Shown piece by piece: positions 1 through 8,424 of a stretch of DNA of 36,422 nt (positions within the stretch are counted from its first letter, which is position 1; the number at the start of each line of letters is the position of its first letter). The notes under the pieces were generated by a model. The model was given only the letters and a program-made list of their open reading frames with translations, was not told where the DNA came from and did no database searches. A program made the position numbers and the translations under genes. This DNA comes from Bacteroidales bacterium (GTDB lineage: Bacteria > Bacteroidota > Bacteroidia > Bacteroidales > Muribaculaceae). The stretch spans positions 1 to 36,422 of the forward strand of contig SFNC01000007.1 of assembly GCA_004554255.1 (NCBI GenBank). Reading direction: 5' to 3'.

Positions 1-49
1 AGATATTAGATCCTAAGTCTAACGCGGCTACCAATTACGCCACGCGCGC
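1..49 (-). tRNA. tRNA-Leu (anticodon UAG), 5' part only
   Basis: Read on the minus strand, the sequence starts with the acceptor strand GCGCGCG, then TG, a D-arm with the usual AATTGGTAG, and an anticodon arm of TTAGA-CTTAGGA-TCTAA. The arm's 5-bp stem pairs perfectly and the loop centres on TAG. Anticodon UAG reads CUA leucine codons, and the layout matches bacterial tRNA-Leu. The window begins inside the variable arm, so the T-arm and 3' acceptor strand lie outside. A TACCTTTG promoter element lies 9 bases upstream of the mature 5' end. Confidence 0.9.
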
Positions 50-58
50 TTACGGCTG

Positions 59-66
59 CAAAGGTA
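59..66 (-). promoter_or_regulatory. Bacteroidetes -7 promoter element for tRNA-Leu
   Basis: TACCTTTG on the minus strand fits the Bacteroidetes -7 consensus TAnnTTTG. Transcription would start a few bases before the tRNA 5' end at 49. I see no clear -33 TTTG box at the usual 19-21 base spacing. Confidence 0.6.
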
Positions 67-110
67 CAAAAATTACTTTAACAATCAGCAATTTTCATAA
101 AATATTTTGG

Positions 111-1082
111 TCAGCGGGAGTTTACCCGCATGCTGTGACGCCGCGAGAGCCAGTCGCCGAACCATAGGCCGAAGATAATAAGGGCGCATCCGATAATGCC
201 GATGGCCGTTATCTGTTCATCGAGGATAAAGAATGCCGCAACCATCGTTATAGGCGTCTGGAAGTACATGTAATTGTTAGCCGTGATTGCACCGAGAGAC
301 TTTACGCTGACAGACCACAGCAGGTAGGCGCCCATGGATGCTCCCAGGCTCAGGAACAGCAGGTTAAGCAGCGCGTCGTAGTTGCAGAACCACAGCAGCG
401 GGTCGTGCAGATTACCGGGCATGATAACCATCAGCGGCAACGCTGTAACCACGCCGTAAAAGAATGTCTTGCGGGTAATGTACCATACGTCGTAGTTGGC
501 ACTCAGTCGCCTCAGTATCAGGCTGTAAATAGCCCATGACAGTGCCGCGCCGATGGACAGGAAGTCACCGAGGGGATTAACCTCCAGCTCCGTGGCCGAA
601 TTGAATATCACACATGCCACACCGCCGAAAGCTATTGCCGAACCAAGCAATATCCGCCAGTCAAGCCGCGAGTTTTTATAGAGAAATCCGGAGATGAGCA
701 CCGTCAGCAACGGGGACAGCGAGGTCAGCAGCGAAACGTCGGTCGACGATACTACCTGCAGCGCCGTATTCTCGGCAATAAAGTAAATGGAACCGGCAGC
801 GACTCCGCATCCGCAGAACATCAGCTCGTCGCGCCAGGAATGGGAACGGAAGCGTTTGTGGCTTATGGCAAGTACAAGTAAATAGGCAATGGTAAATCGG
901 TAAATATATAATTCCACTGTACCCATGTGGGTGCCCATGCGGTCGCCGTCCAGCAAAAAAGAGGACGATACAAAAGAAAGGCCCCACATAGTCACACAGA
1001 CTACGGCCGCTATGTGTGCTAAGATAAAGGAGCGCTTAGGCTTTACAAGAGTATAACTGTTTGAGTCATGGGCAGATGTCAT
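111..1082 (-). CDS. DMT superfamily (EamA-type) transporter
   Basis: This is a 323-residue inner-membrane protein with about ten hydrophobic segments in two repeated halves, as expected for two EamA domains of the drug/metabolite transporter superfamily. The first segment carries the family-typical pattern WGLSFV, and the second half repeats the pattern with SWAIYSLILRRL. The substrate cannot be read from sequence. The frame stays open to an ATG at 1154. I prefer the ATG at 1082 because the only promoter-like element, at 1162-1169, would place the RNA start within a few bases of 1154. The shorter form also leaves a normal cytoplasmic tail of about 20 residues before the first membrane segment. 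It sits alone, downstream of nothing on its strand and divergent from the OmpA-like gene. Family call is firm; the start is moderately sure. Confidence 0.88.
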   Translation of the reverse strand: MTSAHDSNSYTLVKPKRSFILAHIAAVVCVTMWGLSFVSSSFLLDGDRMGTHMGTVELYIYRFTIAYLLVLAISHKRFRSHSWRDELMFCGCGVAAGSIYFIAENTALQVVSSTDVSLLTSLSPLLTVLISGFLYKNSRLDWRILLGSAIAFGGVACVIFNSATELEVNPLGDFLSIGAALSWAIYSLILRRLSANYDVWYITRKTFFYGVVTALPLMVIMPGNLHDPLLWFCNYDALLNLLFLSLGASMGAYLLWSVSVKSLGAITANNYMYFQTPITMVAAFFILDEQITAIGIIGCALIIFGLWFGDWLSRRHSMRVNSR

Positions 1083-1161
1083 AAAAAGGTAATTTGGTTC
1101 GACAATGGTGCGGCGATGCGTCGCCGCGGATGTCGTAGGGTAGGGAGGCGGCATCCATTTG

Positions 1162-1169
1162 CAAATTTA
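1162..1169 (-). promoter_or_regulatory. -7 promoter element for the DMT transporter
   Basis: TAAATTTG on the minus strand matches TAnnTTTG. Its position implies an RNA start near 1157 and a leader of about 75 bases to the preferred start codon at 1082. Confidence 0.5.
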
Positions 1170-1214
1170 ATATAAATTATTCGCGTGACAAAACAGAAAG
1201 ACAGTTTTTTTTGT

Positions 1215-1222
1215 TAACTTTG
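1215..1222 (+). promoter_or_regulatory. -7 promoter element for the OmpA-like lipoprotein
   Basis: TAACTTTG matches TAnnTTTG, about 90 bases before the start codon at 1314. The leader is A/C-rich just before the ATG and has no Shine-Dalgarno, as is common in Bacteroidetes. The region 1155-1313 therefore holds two divergent promoters. Confidence 0.6.
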
Positions 1223-1313
1223 CATATCAAAGGTGTGCCACAGCACAATCCGTAGCTGTTGTTAAGCCTTATTACAGAATTACATACATACAAACCTAAA
1301 ACACTTTTACAAC

Positions 1314-2015
1314 ATGAAGATTTTTAAATTTGCGTTGATAGCCTTGGTAGCCGCAGGGCTTTTGGCCGGCGAAACAGCATGTTCATCCATGACCAACACC
1401 GGTAAGGGCGCTCTTATCGGCGGTGGCGGCGGTGCCGGTCTCGGTGCCGGTCTCGGCGCACTCATCGGCGGCGGCAAAGGTGCCGGCATCGGTGCGGCAA
1501 TCGGTGCCGCTGTAGGTACAGGTGCCGGTGTGCTCATCGGCCGCAAGATGGACAAACAGCAGAAAGAACTGGAAGAACAGCTGAAACAGCAGGCAAAGGT
1601 CGAGCAGACTACCGACCAGAACGGCCTCCAGGCCATTAAGGTTACCTTCGACGGCGGAATCCTTTTCGCAACCGGAAAGTATAACCTCACGGAAACAGCT
1701 CGCGCTGCCCTCACTAAATTCGCTGTAAACCTCATGCAGAACCCCGACACCAACGTGCAGATTTTCGGTTACACCGACAATACCGGCAGCATGCAGGTTA
1801 ACACCACCCTCTCCAATCAGCGTGCCAATGCCGTGCGTAACTATCTGATGCAGTGCGGCGTACCCGGCGAGCGTCTCTCGGCTAATGGTATTCCTATGGC
1901 CGACTATGTCGCCAGCAACGACACTCCCGAAGGCCGTGCCCTTAACCGCCGCGTAGAAATTTACATCACCGCTAACCAGGCCATGATTCAGCAGGCCGAA
2001 CAGCAGGCTCGCTAA
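1314..2015 (+). CDS. OmpA-family lipoprotein with glycine-zipper region
   Basis: The product has 233 residues. An N-terminal signal sequence leads to Cys23, the probable lipidation site. Residues 30-76 form a Gly/Ala-rich glycine-zipper segment that could insert in or bridge a membrane. A short charged coiled-coil-like stretch follows at 77-98. Residues from about 107 form an OmpA C-terminal peptidoglycan-binding domain with the motifs FATGKYNL, FGYTDNTG, LSNQRANAVRNYL and GRALNRRVEI. The Asp and Arg of such motifs bind diaminopimelate in known family members. The arrangement resembles YiaD-type envelope proteins. The residue at -3 of the presumed lipobox is Glu (ETAC), which is non-canonical. 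The protein probably anchors the outer membrane to peptidoglycan. It is monocistronic, with its own promoter and a strong terminator. Confidence 0.88.
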   Translation: MKIFKFALIALVAAGLLAGETACSSMTNTGKGALIGGGGGAGLGAGLGALIGGGKGAGIGAAIGAAVGTGAGVLIGRKMDKQQKELEEQLKQQAKVEQTTDQNGLQAIKVTFDGGILFATGKYNLTETARAALTKFAVNLMQNPDTNVQIFGYTDNTGSMQVNTTLSNQRANAVRNYLMQCGVPGERLSANGIPMADYVASNDTPEGRALNRRVEIYITANQAMIQQAEQQAR

Positions 2016-2036
2016 TCACGCCAAATCCCTAACCCC

Positions 2037-2076
2037 ATGAAAATAGGCTGCACTGAATGGTGCAGCCTATTTTCAT
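2037..2076. terminator. Bidirectional intrinsic terminator
   Basis: A perfect 17-bp inverted repeat (2037-2053 and 2060-2076) with a 6-base loop has AAAAT/ATTTT flanks inside the stem, so it can end transcription from both sides. It lies between the convergent OmpA-like and AlkD-like genes. The TGA stop of the minus-strand gene (2073-2075) lies within the hairpin. Confidence 0.85.
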
Positions 2077-2639
2077 GATTCTTCTAAGAAGAAGTCGGCC
2101 TCATCCGCCAACAGGGCCGCGGTCCTTGCGGTGAGCGGGTCTTTGCGCTCGGCCTCGGCGATGGCCAACTCCTTGGCCTTTAACGGGTTGGTGCTGACAA
2201 GATTAAACATCAGCCGCAACGCGGTATATCGCTGCAACGGCTTTTCGGAATCCTTGAAGCGGTCTATTATGGAGATGGCCGATGGCGTATGCCGTAACAG
2301 TCGGTGGCACAAAATATCGGCTTCCTCAGGACAAATGACCGATTCAACCATCCGCTTGGCGGCTTCAGCCGTGACATTGCCGGCATCCATCAGCATGGGG
2401 GCCAAAAGGCGGCTCTCACGGGTAGACTCATTCTGCCACAGCAGGGCGGCAAGTGCATCGTCCTTGCCCGTGGCCTCGGCTACTTCGCGTAGCTGCGGCA
2501 AAGTAAGTCCGAAAATTATGGTATGAGGGTCGCCGGCACGGCGCAGTGTGTCGGCGATTATGCCGTTGCGCAATGCAAAAAATCTGCGTTTTACATTCTG
2601 AAAATCACTGAAGCGCGGGTTGTTCTGGGATAGGTCCAT
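2073..2639 (-). CDS. AlkD-like HEAT-repeat protein (DNA alkylation repair family, probable)
   Basis: This 188-residue, largely helical protein resembles the HEAT-repeat DNA alkylation repair (AlkD-like) proteins. The pattern GLTLPQLREVAEATGKD, followed by LLWQNESTRESRLLAPML, is reminiscent of the segment in AlkD-type proteins where a helix pair contacts DNA. Family members of 210-240 residues excise alkylated bases without base flipping. This copy is shorter than typical AlkD, so it may be a reduced variant with altered or no glycosylase activity. It is a single gene with a promoter element at 2663-2670, convergent with the OmpA-like gene. I cannot confirm catalytic residues by eye, and a generic HEAT-repeat scaffold is the alternative. 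Confidence 0.65.
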   Translation of the reverse strand: MDLSQNNPRFSDFQNVKRRFFALRNGIIADTLRRAGDPHTIIFGLTLPQLREVAEATGKDDALAALLWQNESTRESRLLAPMLMDAGNVTAEAAKRMVESVICPEEADILCHRLLRHTPSAISIIDRFKDSEKPLQRYTALRLMFNLVSTNPLKAKELAIAEAERKDPLTARTAALLADEADFFLEES

Positions 2640-2662
2640 AATTGTTGATTCCGATTTTGCTG

Positions 2663-2670
2663 CAAAGGTA
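2663..2670 (-). promoter_or_regulatory. -7 promoter element for the AlkD-like gene
   Basis: TACCTTTG on the minus strand, 23 bases before the start codon at 2639, matches TAnnTTTG. Confidence 0.6.
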
Positions 2671-2732
2671 CAAAATTTTGGCGAACACCATCAGCGGTTC
2701 AGGTGTTATCTATGAAAAACAATAGTGAAATT

Positions 2733-3245
2733 ATGAAAAAGATAATGTTTTTAGGTGCGGCCATGCTGATTGCGGCATCGGCCATGGCAAAAGTGGAGAT
2801 ACCGGACTCGGTACAGCGTACTCTTTATCTGCAGGGTGGCCCGGGGATTGCAATCAGCGGCTCCCGGACAGTGGAGAATATGCCTGCTCCCGCACGTGAG
2901 TTCCTCACCAAATACTTCGGTTATGCGCTGGTCAGCGCGTGCCACGAGAATTTTGTGAAGGAGACTTATCATGTTGTTTTGTCCGATGGCACAACCATGA
3001 CGTTCAACCACGACGGCAAGGTCCGGGATATACACATGGCCTATAATATGTCTATTCCCGTAGCGGCACTTTCGGCCATTCTTCCGGAAAAAACCGTGAG
3101 CCATCTGCAGCAGGCAGGTGTGCTGGACGAGGTGACGGCAATAAAGGACGCCGGTAAAAACGGATTCGGAGTGGCGTTGCTGAACAGCATCCCGTCGGAA
3201 ATGATTTTCGACGTTGACGGCACTTTTGTGATAGTGGCCGGGTAA
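2733..3245 (+). CDS. Exported PepSY-like small protein
   Basis: The product has 170 residues from the ATG at 2733, which gives a textbook signal peptide (MKK, hydrophobic core, cleavage after ASAMA). The upstream in-frame ATGs at 2703 and 2712 would put ten charged and polar residues in front of it, so they are less likely. The mature part of about 150 residues has the alternating short beta-strand and helix pattern of the PepSY-like (BLIP-like) periplasmic proteins common in Bacteroidetes. Phrases such as MPAPAREFLTKYF and YHVVLSDGTTMTFNHDGKV correspond to one repeat, with a second, weaker repeat near ILPEKTVSHLQQAG. Such proteins are thought to act as periplasmic inhibitors or ligand binders. 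The actual partner is unknown. It is convergent with dxs, only 11 bases away. Confidence 0.7.
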   Translation: MKKIMFLGAAMLIAASAMAKVEIPDSVQRTLYLQGGPGIAISGSRTVENMPAPAREFLTKYFGYALVSACHENFVKETYHVVLSDGTTMTFNHDGKVRDIHMAYNMSIPVAALSAILPEKTVSHLQQAGVLDEVTAIKDAGKNGFGVALLNSIPSEMIFDVDGTFVIVAG

Positions 3246-3256
3246 CCGACTGTTAT

Positions 3257-5155
3257 TCAGGCGGTTGCCTCGGCAATTGTTTCGGCAATGGCCTTGGCAT
3301 CCAGCCCGCAAAGGTCGCGCAACTGAGCTATGGTGCCGTGATGCACGAATTTGTCGGGTATGCCTAATGTGCGCAAGGGCACATTTATACCGTTCTGCTT
3401 CATCCATGCGGCAACGGTCGCTCCGAGGCCGCCGGTAATGCTTCCGTCCTCAACAGTTATAATGGGGACGTTCATGGCTACCGCCTCTTTCAGGATGTCG
3501 GTGTCTATGGGCTTCAGGAACAGCATGTCGTAATGGGCTGCTGAAATCCCTTTTTCGGCGAGGGTCGCAATTGCTTTTGCGGCCTCGTCTTTTATGGGAC
3601 CGAGGGTTAGCACTACGGCATCGGTGCCGTCGGACAGCTTACGGCCTTTACCCACAGGTAGTTCCGTGAATGGTATCGCCGACGCGTCGCGGTCGGCCGA
3701 GCCTCTGGGGTAACGAATGGCGAAAGGCCCGTCCTCGCGCTGTATGGCGGTATATAGGAGGTTGCGGAGGCTCTCTGCGTCGGAGGGCGCGGAGATGGTC
3801 ATGCCCGGTATTACGTCTAAATATGCCAGGTCAAAAGCGCCATGGTGTGTCACGCCGTCCTCGCCTACAAGCCCTGCGCGGTCTATGGCAAAGACAACGG
3901 GCAGATGCTGGATGGCCACGTCGTGGATTATGCTGTCGTAGGCGCGTTGCAGAAAGCTGGAATATATGCCCACAACCGGCAGCAGTCCTTCTTTGGCAAG
4001 GCCGCCGGCAAAGGTAACGGCGTGGCCCTCGGAGATGCCCACGTCAAAAACACGGTCGGGGAATGCTTCCTGCATCACGGATATGGAGGTACCGGTGGGC
4101 ATGGCCGCGGTGATGGCGACAATGCGGGGATTCTCGGCGGCAAGCGCGGTGAGCGCCTGGCCGAAGACATCCTGATACTTCGGGACGGTGGAATTGCCGG
4201 TCTGTCTGACGCCGGTCTCCGGGTCAAATTTTCCCGGCGCGTGCCAGTTTGCGGGGTCGGCCTCGGCAGGTGCGTAGCCCTTGCCTTTTACGGTACGCAG
4301 GTGCAGGATTTTGGGGCCGTCCATGTCTTTTATCTCGTTGAAGACTTTTACGAGTTTTCGCACGTCGTGGCCGTCAAAAGGACCGAAATATCGTATGTTA
4401 AGTCCCTCGAAGATATTCTGTTGGCCGCCGATAAGGGACTTCATGGCATTGTTGAAACGCAGCACGAAACCCTTGCCGTTGTCGCCGATGAGGTGGATGC
4501 GGCGGAAGAAGCGGTAAACGTTGTACCTCAGGCTGTTATAGTGCTTTGAGGTGTTTATGTGTGCCAGATAAGAGTGTAACGACCCCACGTTTTTGTCAAT
4601 GGACATATCATTGTCGTTAAGGACAATCATAAGGTTGTTGGGGGTGTTGGCGGCATTGTTGAGGCCCTCGAAAGCCAGGCCGCCGCTAATGCTGGCGTCG
4701 CCGATTACGGCCACCGTGTGCCGTACTTTGTCATTGTCTTTAAGCCTGGCGGCCACAGACATGCCCAGCGCCGCCGAGATGGAATTAGAGGCGTGTCCGG
4801 CAGTAAATGTGTCGTAAGGGCTTTCCTCCGGGGTGGGGAATCCGCTTATTCCGCCCATCTTGCGGTTGCCGTGGAAGGCGTCGCGCCGTCCGGTCAGGAG
4901 TTTGTGGGCGTATGCCTGATGCCCAACGTCCCAGACTATACGGTCCTCCGGAGTATCCAACACATAATGCAGGGCCACGGTAATCTCCACGGAACCCATG
5001 CTGGATGCGAAATGCCCCGGGTTGCTACTGAGCTCTGTGATGAGGTACCGGCGTATCTCGGCACACAGCGTCGGCAGGCTTTCAACGTCAAGGCGGCGAA
5101 GGTCGGCGGGCGAGTCTATCCGGCTCAATAATGGGTATTTGTCGGCATCAATCAT
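3257..5155 (-). CDS. dxs: 1-deoxy-D-xylulose-5-phosphate synthase
   Basis: The enzyme condenses pyruvate and glyceraldehyde 3-phosphate, using thiamine diphosphate, in the first step of the MEP isoprenoid pathway; the product also feeds thiamine and pyridoxal synthesis. It is 632 residues from the ATG at 5155, a normal Dxs length. Visible motifs are the N-terminal GHFASSMG with its conserved His, GHQAYAHK, the ThDP/Mg-binding GDASISGG followed by [10 protein letters not shown], and the central pyrimidine-domain [17 protein letters not shown] with the catalytic Glu. The C-terminal transketolase domain has [10 protein letters not shown]. The frame extends upstream to 5236, but that region contains the promoter element at 5179-5186, so the extension is not coding. 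It is divergent from valS. Confidence 0.96.
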   Translation of the reverse strand: MIDADKYPLLSRIDSPADLRRLDVESLPTLCAEIRRYLITELSSNPGHFASSMGSVEITVALHYVLDTPEDRIVWDVGHQAYAHKLLTGRRDAFHGNRKMGGISGFPTPEESPYDTFTAGHASNSISAALGMSVAARLKDNDKVRHTVAVIGDASISGGLAFEGLNNAANTPNNLMIVLNDNDMSIDKNVGSLHSYLAHINTSKHYNSLRYNVYRFFRRIHLIGDNGKGFVLRFNNAMKSLIGGQQNIFEGLNIRYFGPFDGHDVRKLVKVFNEIKDMDGPKILHLRTVKGKGYAPAEADPANWHAPGKFDPETGVRQTGNSTVPKYQDVFGQALTALAAENPRIVAITAAMPTGTSISVMQEAFPDRVFDVGISEGHAVTFAGGLAKEGLLPVVGIYSSFLQRAYDSIIHDVAIQHLPVVFAIDRAGLVGEDGVTHHGAFDLAYLDVIPGMTISAPSDAESLRNLLYTAIQREDGPFAIRYPRGSADRDASAIPFTELPVGKGRKLSDGTDAVVLTLGPIKDEAAKAIATLAEKGISAAHYDMLFLKPIDTDILKEAVAMNVPIITVEDGSITGGLGATVAAWMKQNGINVPLRTLGIPDKFVHHGTIAQLRDLCGLDAKAIAETIAEATA

Positions 5156-5178
5156 CTGTATTTGACAATTTAGGCATG

Positions 5179-5186
5179 CAAAGGTA
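5179..5186 (-). promoter_or_regulatory. -7 promoter element for dxs
   Basis: TACCTTTG on the minus strand, 24 bases upstream of the dxs start. It forms an inverted pair with the valS element at 5209-5216. Confidence 0.65.
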
Positions 5187-5208
5187 CGATTTTTTCGTGA
5201 AAAAGTTG

Positions 5209-5216
5209 TACCTTTG
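5209..5216 (+). promoter_or_regulatory. -7 promoter element for valS
   Basis: TACCTTTG on the plus strand, 50 bases upstream of the valS ATG at 5266. The leader is AT-rich (ATCTATATATATAATC) with no Shine-Dalgarno. Confidence 0.65.
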
Positions 5217-5265
5217 TACGATAAATTCAGACACATCTATATATATAATCATAAACATAATTGCA

Positions 5266-7911
5266 ATGAACACAATAGCGTCCAAGTATGAACCCGGTCA
5301 GGTTGAGGAAAAATGGTACGAGTATTGGATGGAACACAGACTGTTCCACAGCGAGCCGGATGGCCGCGAGCCATATACCATCGTAATCCCGCCACCAAAT
5401 GTGACCGGCATCCTGCACATGGGCCACATGCTTAACAACACTATACAGGATGTATTGGTACGCCGCGCCCGCATGCAGGGCAAAAACGCCCTGTGGGTAC
5501 CCGGTACGGACCACGCTTCCATCTCCACAGAAACCAAGGTTATAGCCAAGCTCGCTGCCGAGGGCATCAAGAAAACCGACCTTACGCGCGAGCAGTTCCT
5601 GGAGCATGCCTGGGACTGGACACACAAGCATGGCGGTATAATCCTGCAGCAGCTGCGCAAACTTGGTGCTTCGTGCGACTGGGACCGCACCGCGTTCACC
5701 ATGGACGAGGAGCGCAGCAAGGCCGTAGTGAAAGTATTTGTGGACCTGTACAAGAAAGGCCTCATATACCGCGGTCTGCGTATGGTGAACTGGGACCCCG
5801 TGAACCGTACCGCCATCTCGGACGATGAAGTGTTCTACGAGCAGGAGCAGTCCAAACTCTATTACCTGCGCTATTATGTGGCAGACGACCCCGAGGGCCG
5901 TTACGCCGTTGTGGCCACTACCCGCCCCGAAACCATCATGGGCGATACCGCAATGTGCATAAACCCCAAAGACCCCAAGAATCAGTGGCTTAAGGGCAAA
6001 AAGGTGATTGTGCCCCTGGTTAACCGCGTGATTCCCGTTATCGAGGACCGATATGTGGACATTGAGTTCGGTACCGGTTGTCTTAAGGTGACTCCCGCGC
6101 ATGACAAGAACGACAACATGCTGGGTAAGAAGCACAATCTGGAGACCATTGACATCTTCAACGAGGACGCTACTGTCAGCGAGGCTGCCGGAATGTATGT
6201 GGGCATGGACCGTTTTGATGTTCGCAAGCAGATAGAAAAGGACCTCGCCGAGGCCGGCCTGATGGAAAAGGTTGAGGACTATGTTAACAATGTAGGCCTC
6301 AGCGAGCGCACTAAGGCGCCCATTGAACCCCGCCTGTCCATGCAGTGGTTCGTGAACATGAAGCACTTTGCCGAGCGTTGCCTCTCGCCCGTTATGGATA
6401 ACGAGATTAAATTCGTGCCCGAGAAATACAAAAACACTTACCGTGTATGGCTCGAGAACATCCAGGACTGGTGCATCAGCCGTCAGCTGTGGTGGGGACA
6501 CCGCATCCCGGCATGGTACTACACTGCTCCCGACGGCAGCGAACAGTTCGCTGTGGCCGAAAACAAAGAAGAAGCACTTTTGGTGGCTCGCGAGCAGTCC
6601 GGCAATGACGCTCTGCAGCTCGATGATCTCACTCAGGACGAGGGCGCACTGGACACCTGGTTCTCGTCGTGGCTGTGGCCCATCACTCTGTTCGACGGTA
6701 TCAACAACCCCGGTAACGAGGAAATAAAATATTACTATCCTACAACCACCCTTGTCACCGGTCCGGACATTATTTTCTTCTGGGTGGCCCGAATGATTTT
6801 CGCCGGTTACGAATATGTCGGCGAAATGCCCTTCAAGAATGTTTATTTCACCGGTATCGTGCGCGATGCTCTCGGCCGCAAGATGTCCAAGAGCCTCGGC
6901 AACAGCCCTGACCCGCTGGATCTTATCGCCACTTATGGCGCCGACGGCGTGCGTATGGGCATGATGCTCTCGGCTCCTGCCGGAAATGACATCCTTTACG
7001 ATGACAAGCTGTGCGAGCAGGGACGTAATTTCTGCAACAAACTGTGGAATGCTTTCCGCCTGGTAAAGGGCTGGGAGGTAGACCGCGAGGCCGCGCAGCC
7101 CGTAGTCTGCGCCGGAGCCGACAAGTGGTTCGCGGCAAAGATGAGCGCCGCCATCACGGAAATCAACGACCTGTTCGATAAGTTCCGCATTTCCGAGGCG
7201 CTGATGGCCGTTTACCGTCTGGTGCGCGACGAGTTCTCGTCATGGTATCTGGAAATGGTGAAACCCGCTTACGGTCAGCCTGTTGACGGAAAGACTTACG
7301 ACACTGTCCTCAACTACTTTGACGCTCTGTTGCGTCTGCTGCACCCCTTCATGCCTTTCATCACCGAGGAACTGTGGCAGCATATCGCCGACCGCAGGGA
7401 GGGCGAATCCATCATGTACGCAATGATGCCCGAGGCAGCAGAATACGACCCCGCAGTCACTTCAGCCATGGAGATGGCCAAGGAGATTGTCTCGGGAGTA
7501 CGCGCCGTCCGCGCCTCCAAGAACATCTCGCCCAAAGAGGCTCTGTCGCTGAACGTTGTGGGCGTGAAACTCCCCGACGATGTCCGCAAGGACATTATCT
7601 GCAAGCTGGCAAACGTGAGCGCAATAGCCGAGGCTGCCGATAAGGATGCCGCCGCCGCTCAGTTCATGGTAGGCACTGTGGAATTCAATGTTCCCGTCAC
7701 TTCAAATATTGACGTGGAGGCCGAGCTGGAGCGCCTCAACAAGGACCTCGCATATTATCAGGGATTCCTAAAGAGCGTGGAAAAGAAACTGTCCAACGAG
7801 CGTTTCGTTAACAACGCACCCGCGGCTGTAGTAGAAGCCGAGCGCCGCAAACAGGCCGATGCCACATCAAAAATCGCCTCTATCCAGGCTTCGATTGCCG
7901 CTCTCAGCTGA
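5266..7911 (+). CDS. valS: Valine--tRNA ligase
   Basis: This is a class I aminoacyl-tRNA synthetase of 881 residues that charges tRNA-Val. The HIGH motif appears as HMGH at residues 51-54 after the ValRS-typical PPPNVTG, and KMSKS is at 539-543. Between them lies the CP1 editing domain with [12 protein letters not shown], and later [16 protein letters not shown]. The anticodon-binding domain follows, and the C-terminal 70 or so residues form the coiled-coil tRNA arm ([16 protein letters not shown] and onward). I chose the ATG at 5266: the open frame runs back to 5131 but crosses the promoter at 5209-5216, and ValRS normally begins with a short segment before KYEP. It heads a plus-strand run of genes. 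Confidence 0.97.
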   Translation: MNTIASKYEPGQVEEKWYEYWMEHRLFHSEPDGREPYTIVIPPPNVTGILHMGHMLNNTIQDVLVRRARMQGKNALWVPGTDHASISTETKVIAKLAAEGIKKTDLTREQFLEHAWDWTHKHGGIILQQLRKLGASCDWDRTAFTMDEERSKAVVKVFVDLYKKGLIYRGLRMVNWDPVNRTAISDDEVFYEQEQSKLYYLRYYVADDPEGRYAVVATTRPETIMGDTAMCINPKDPKNQWLKGKKVIVPLVNRVIPVIEDRYVDIEFGTGCLKVTPAHDKNDNMLGKKHNLETIDIFNEDATVSEAAGMYVGMDRFDVRKQIEKDLAEAGLMEKVEDYVNNVGLSERTKAPIEPRLSMQWFVNMKHFAERCLSPVMDNEIKFVPEKYKNTYRVWLENIQDWCISRQLWWGHRIPAWYYTAPDGSEQFAVAENKEEALLVAREQSGNDALQLDDLTQDEGALDTWFSSWLWPITLFDGINNPGNEEIKYYYPTTTLVTGPDIIFFWVARMIFAGYEYVGEMPFKNVYFTGIVRDALGRKMSKSLGNSPDPLDLIATYGADGVRMGMMLSAPAGNDILYDDKLCEQGRNFCNKLWNAFRLVKGWEVDREAAQPVVCAGADKWFAAKMSAAITEINDLFDKFRISEALMAVYRLVRDEFSSWYLEMVKPAYGQPVDGKTYDTVLNYFDALLRLLHPFMPFITEELWQHIADRREGESIMYAMMPEAAEYDPAVTSAMEMAKEIVSGVRAVRASKNISPKEALSLNVVGVKLPDDVRKDIICKLANVSAIAEAADKDAAAAQFMVGTVEFNVPVTSNIDVEAELERLNKDLAYYQGFLKSVEKKLSNERFVNNAPAAVVEAERRKQADATSKIASIQASIAALS

Positions 7912-7945
7912 TTCATATAGTATTAAATGTTTTATATAACCTAAT

Positions 7946-8404
7946 ATGCTTAAAAGATTTTATCTCCTCCTAATCGCCGCCGTTCTCGCCGTTGGTACAG
8001 CCATGGCTCAGGACGCAATACGCTGGCGCACAACGGTGAAAATGACCTCGGATACCGAGGGTGTCCTCACTGTACGCGCCCTTGTTGCCGACGGCTGGCA
8101 TCTTTATGGCACCAAACTCCCCAAGGGAGGTCCCAAACCCACTGTCCTTGACTTCTCCAAAAGTGTGGGCGTCAAGTTCCTCGAGGGATTCAAGGCCTCG
8201 GAGGCTCCTGTCACAAAACAGGATCCCACTTTCGGTATGGCTCTGACTTTCTGGGGCAAGAATGTCTCGTTTACACGCCGTTTCCGCCTCACGGGCGCAA
8301 AAGACAAAGTAGCCATAAACGGCTCGATAACCTTTATGGGCTGTAACGACGAGACTTGTCTGCCGCCGAAAACCATTCCTGTGGTAAACTTAAAGATTAA
8401 GTAA
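7946..8404 (+). CDS. Periplasmic DsbD alpha-like domain protein
   Basis: A signal peptide (cleavage after VGTAMA, about residue 21) precedes a single DsbD N-terminal (alpha) immunoglobulin-like domain. The characteristic cysteine pair lies in MGCNDETCLPPK (Cys133 and Cys138), and the domain has WHLYGT near its start. In DsbD this domain passes electrons to periplasmic partners. A free-standing copy directly before dsbD, 21 bases apart, suggests an auxiliary acceptor or client-specific adaptor. Residues around the cysteines closely match those in the downstream DsbD (CSDKTCQPPK), so the two are paralogues by domain duplication. It lies 34 bases after valS, with no promoter evident to me. Confidence 0.82.
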   Translation: MLKRFYLLLIAAVLAVGTAMAQDAIRWRTTVKMTSDTEGVLTVRALVADGWHLYGTKLPKGGPKPTVLDFSKSVGVKFLEGFKASEAPVTKQDPTFGMALTFWGKNVSFTRRFRLTGAKDKVAINGSITFMGCNDETCLPPKTIPVVNLKIK

Positions 8405-8424
8405 CAAAACAAAAAAGATTCTAT

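Noticed and set aside
5131-5265. 45-codon N-terminal extension of valS
   Set aside because: The extension crosses the dxs start and both divergent promoter elements. ValRS normally starts near the ATG at 5266.
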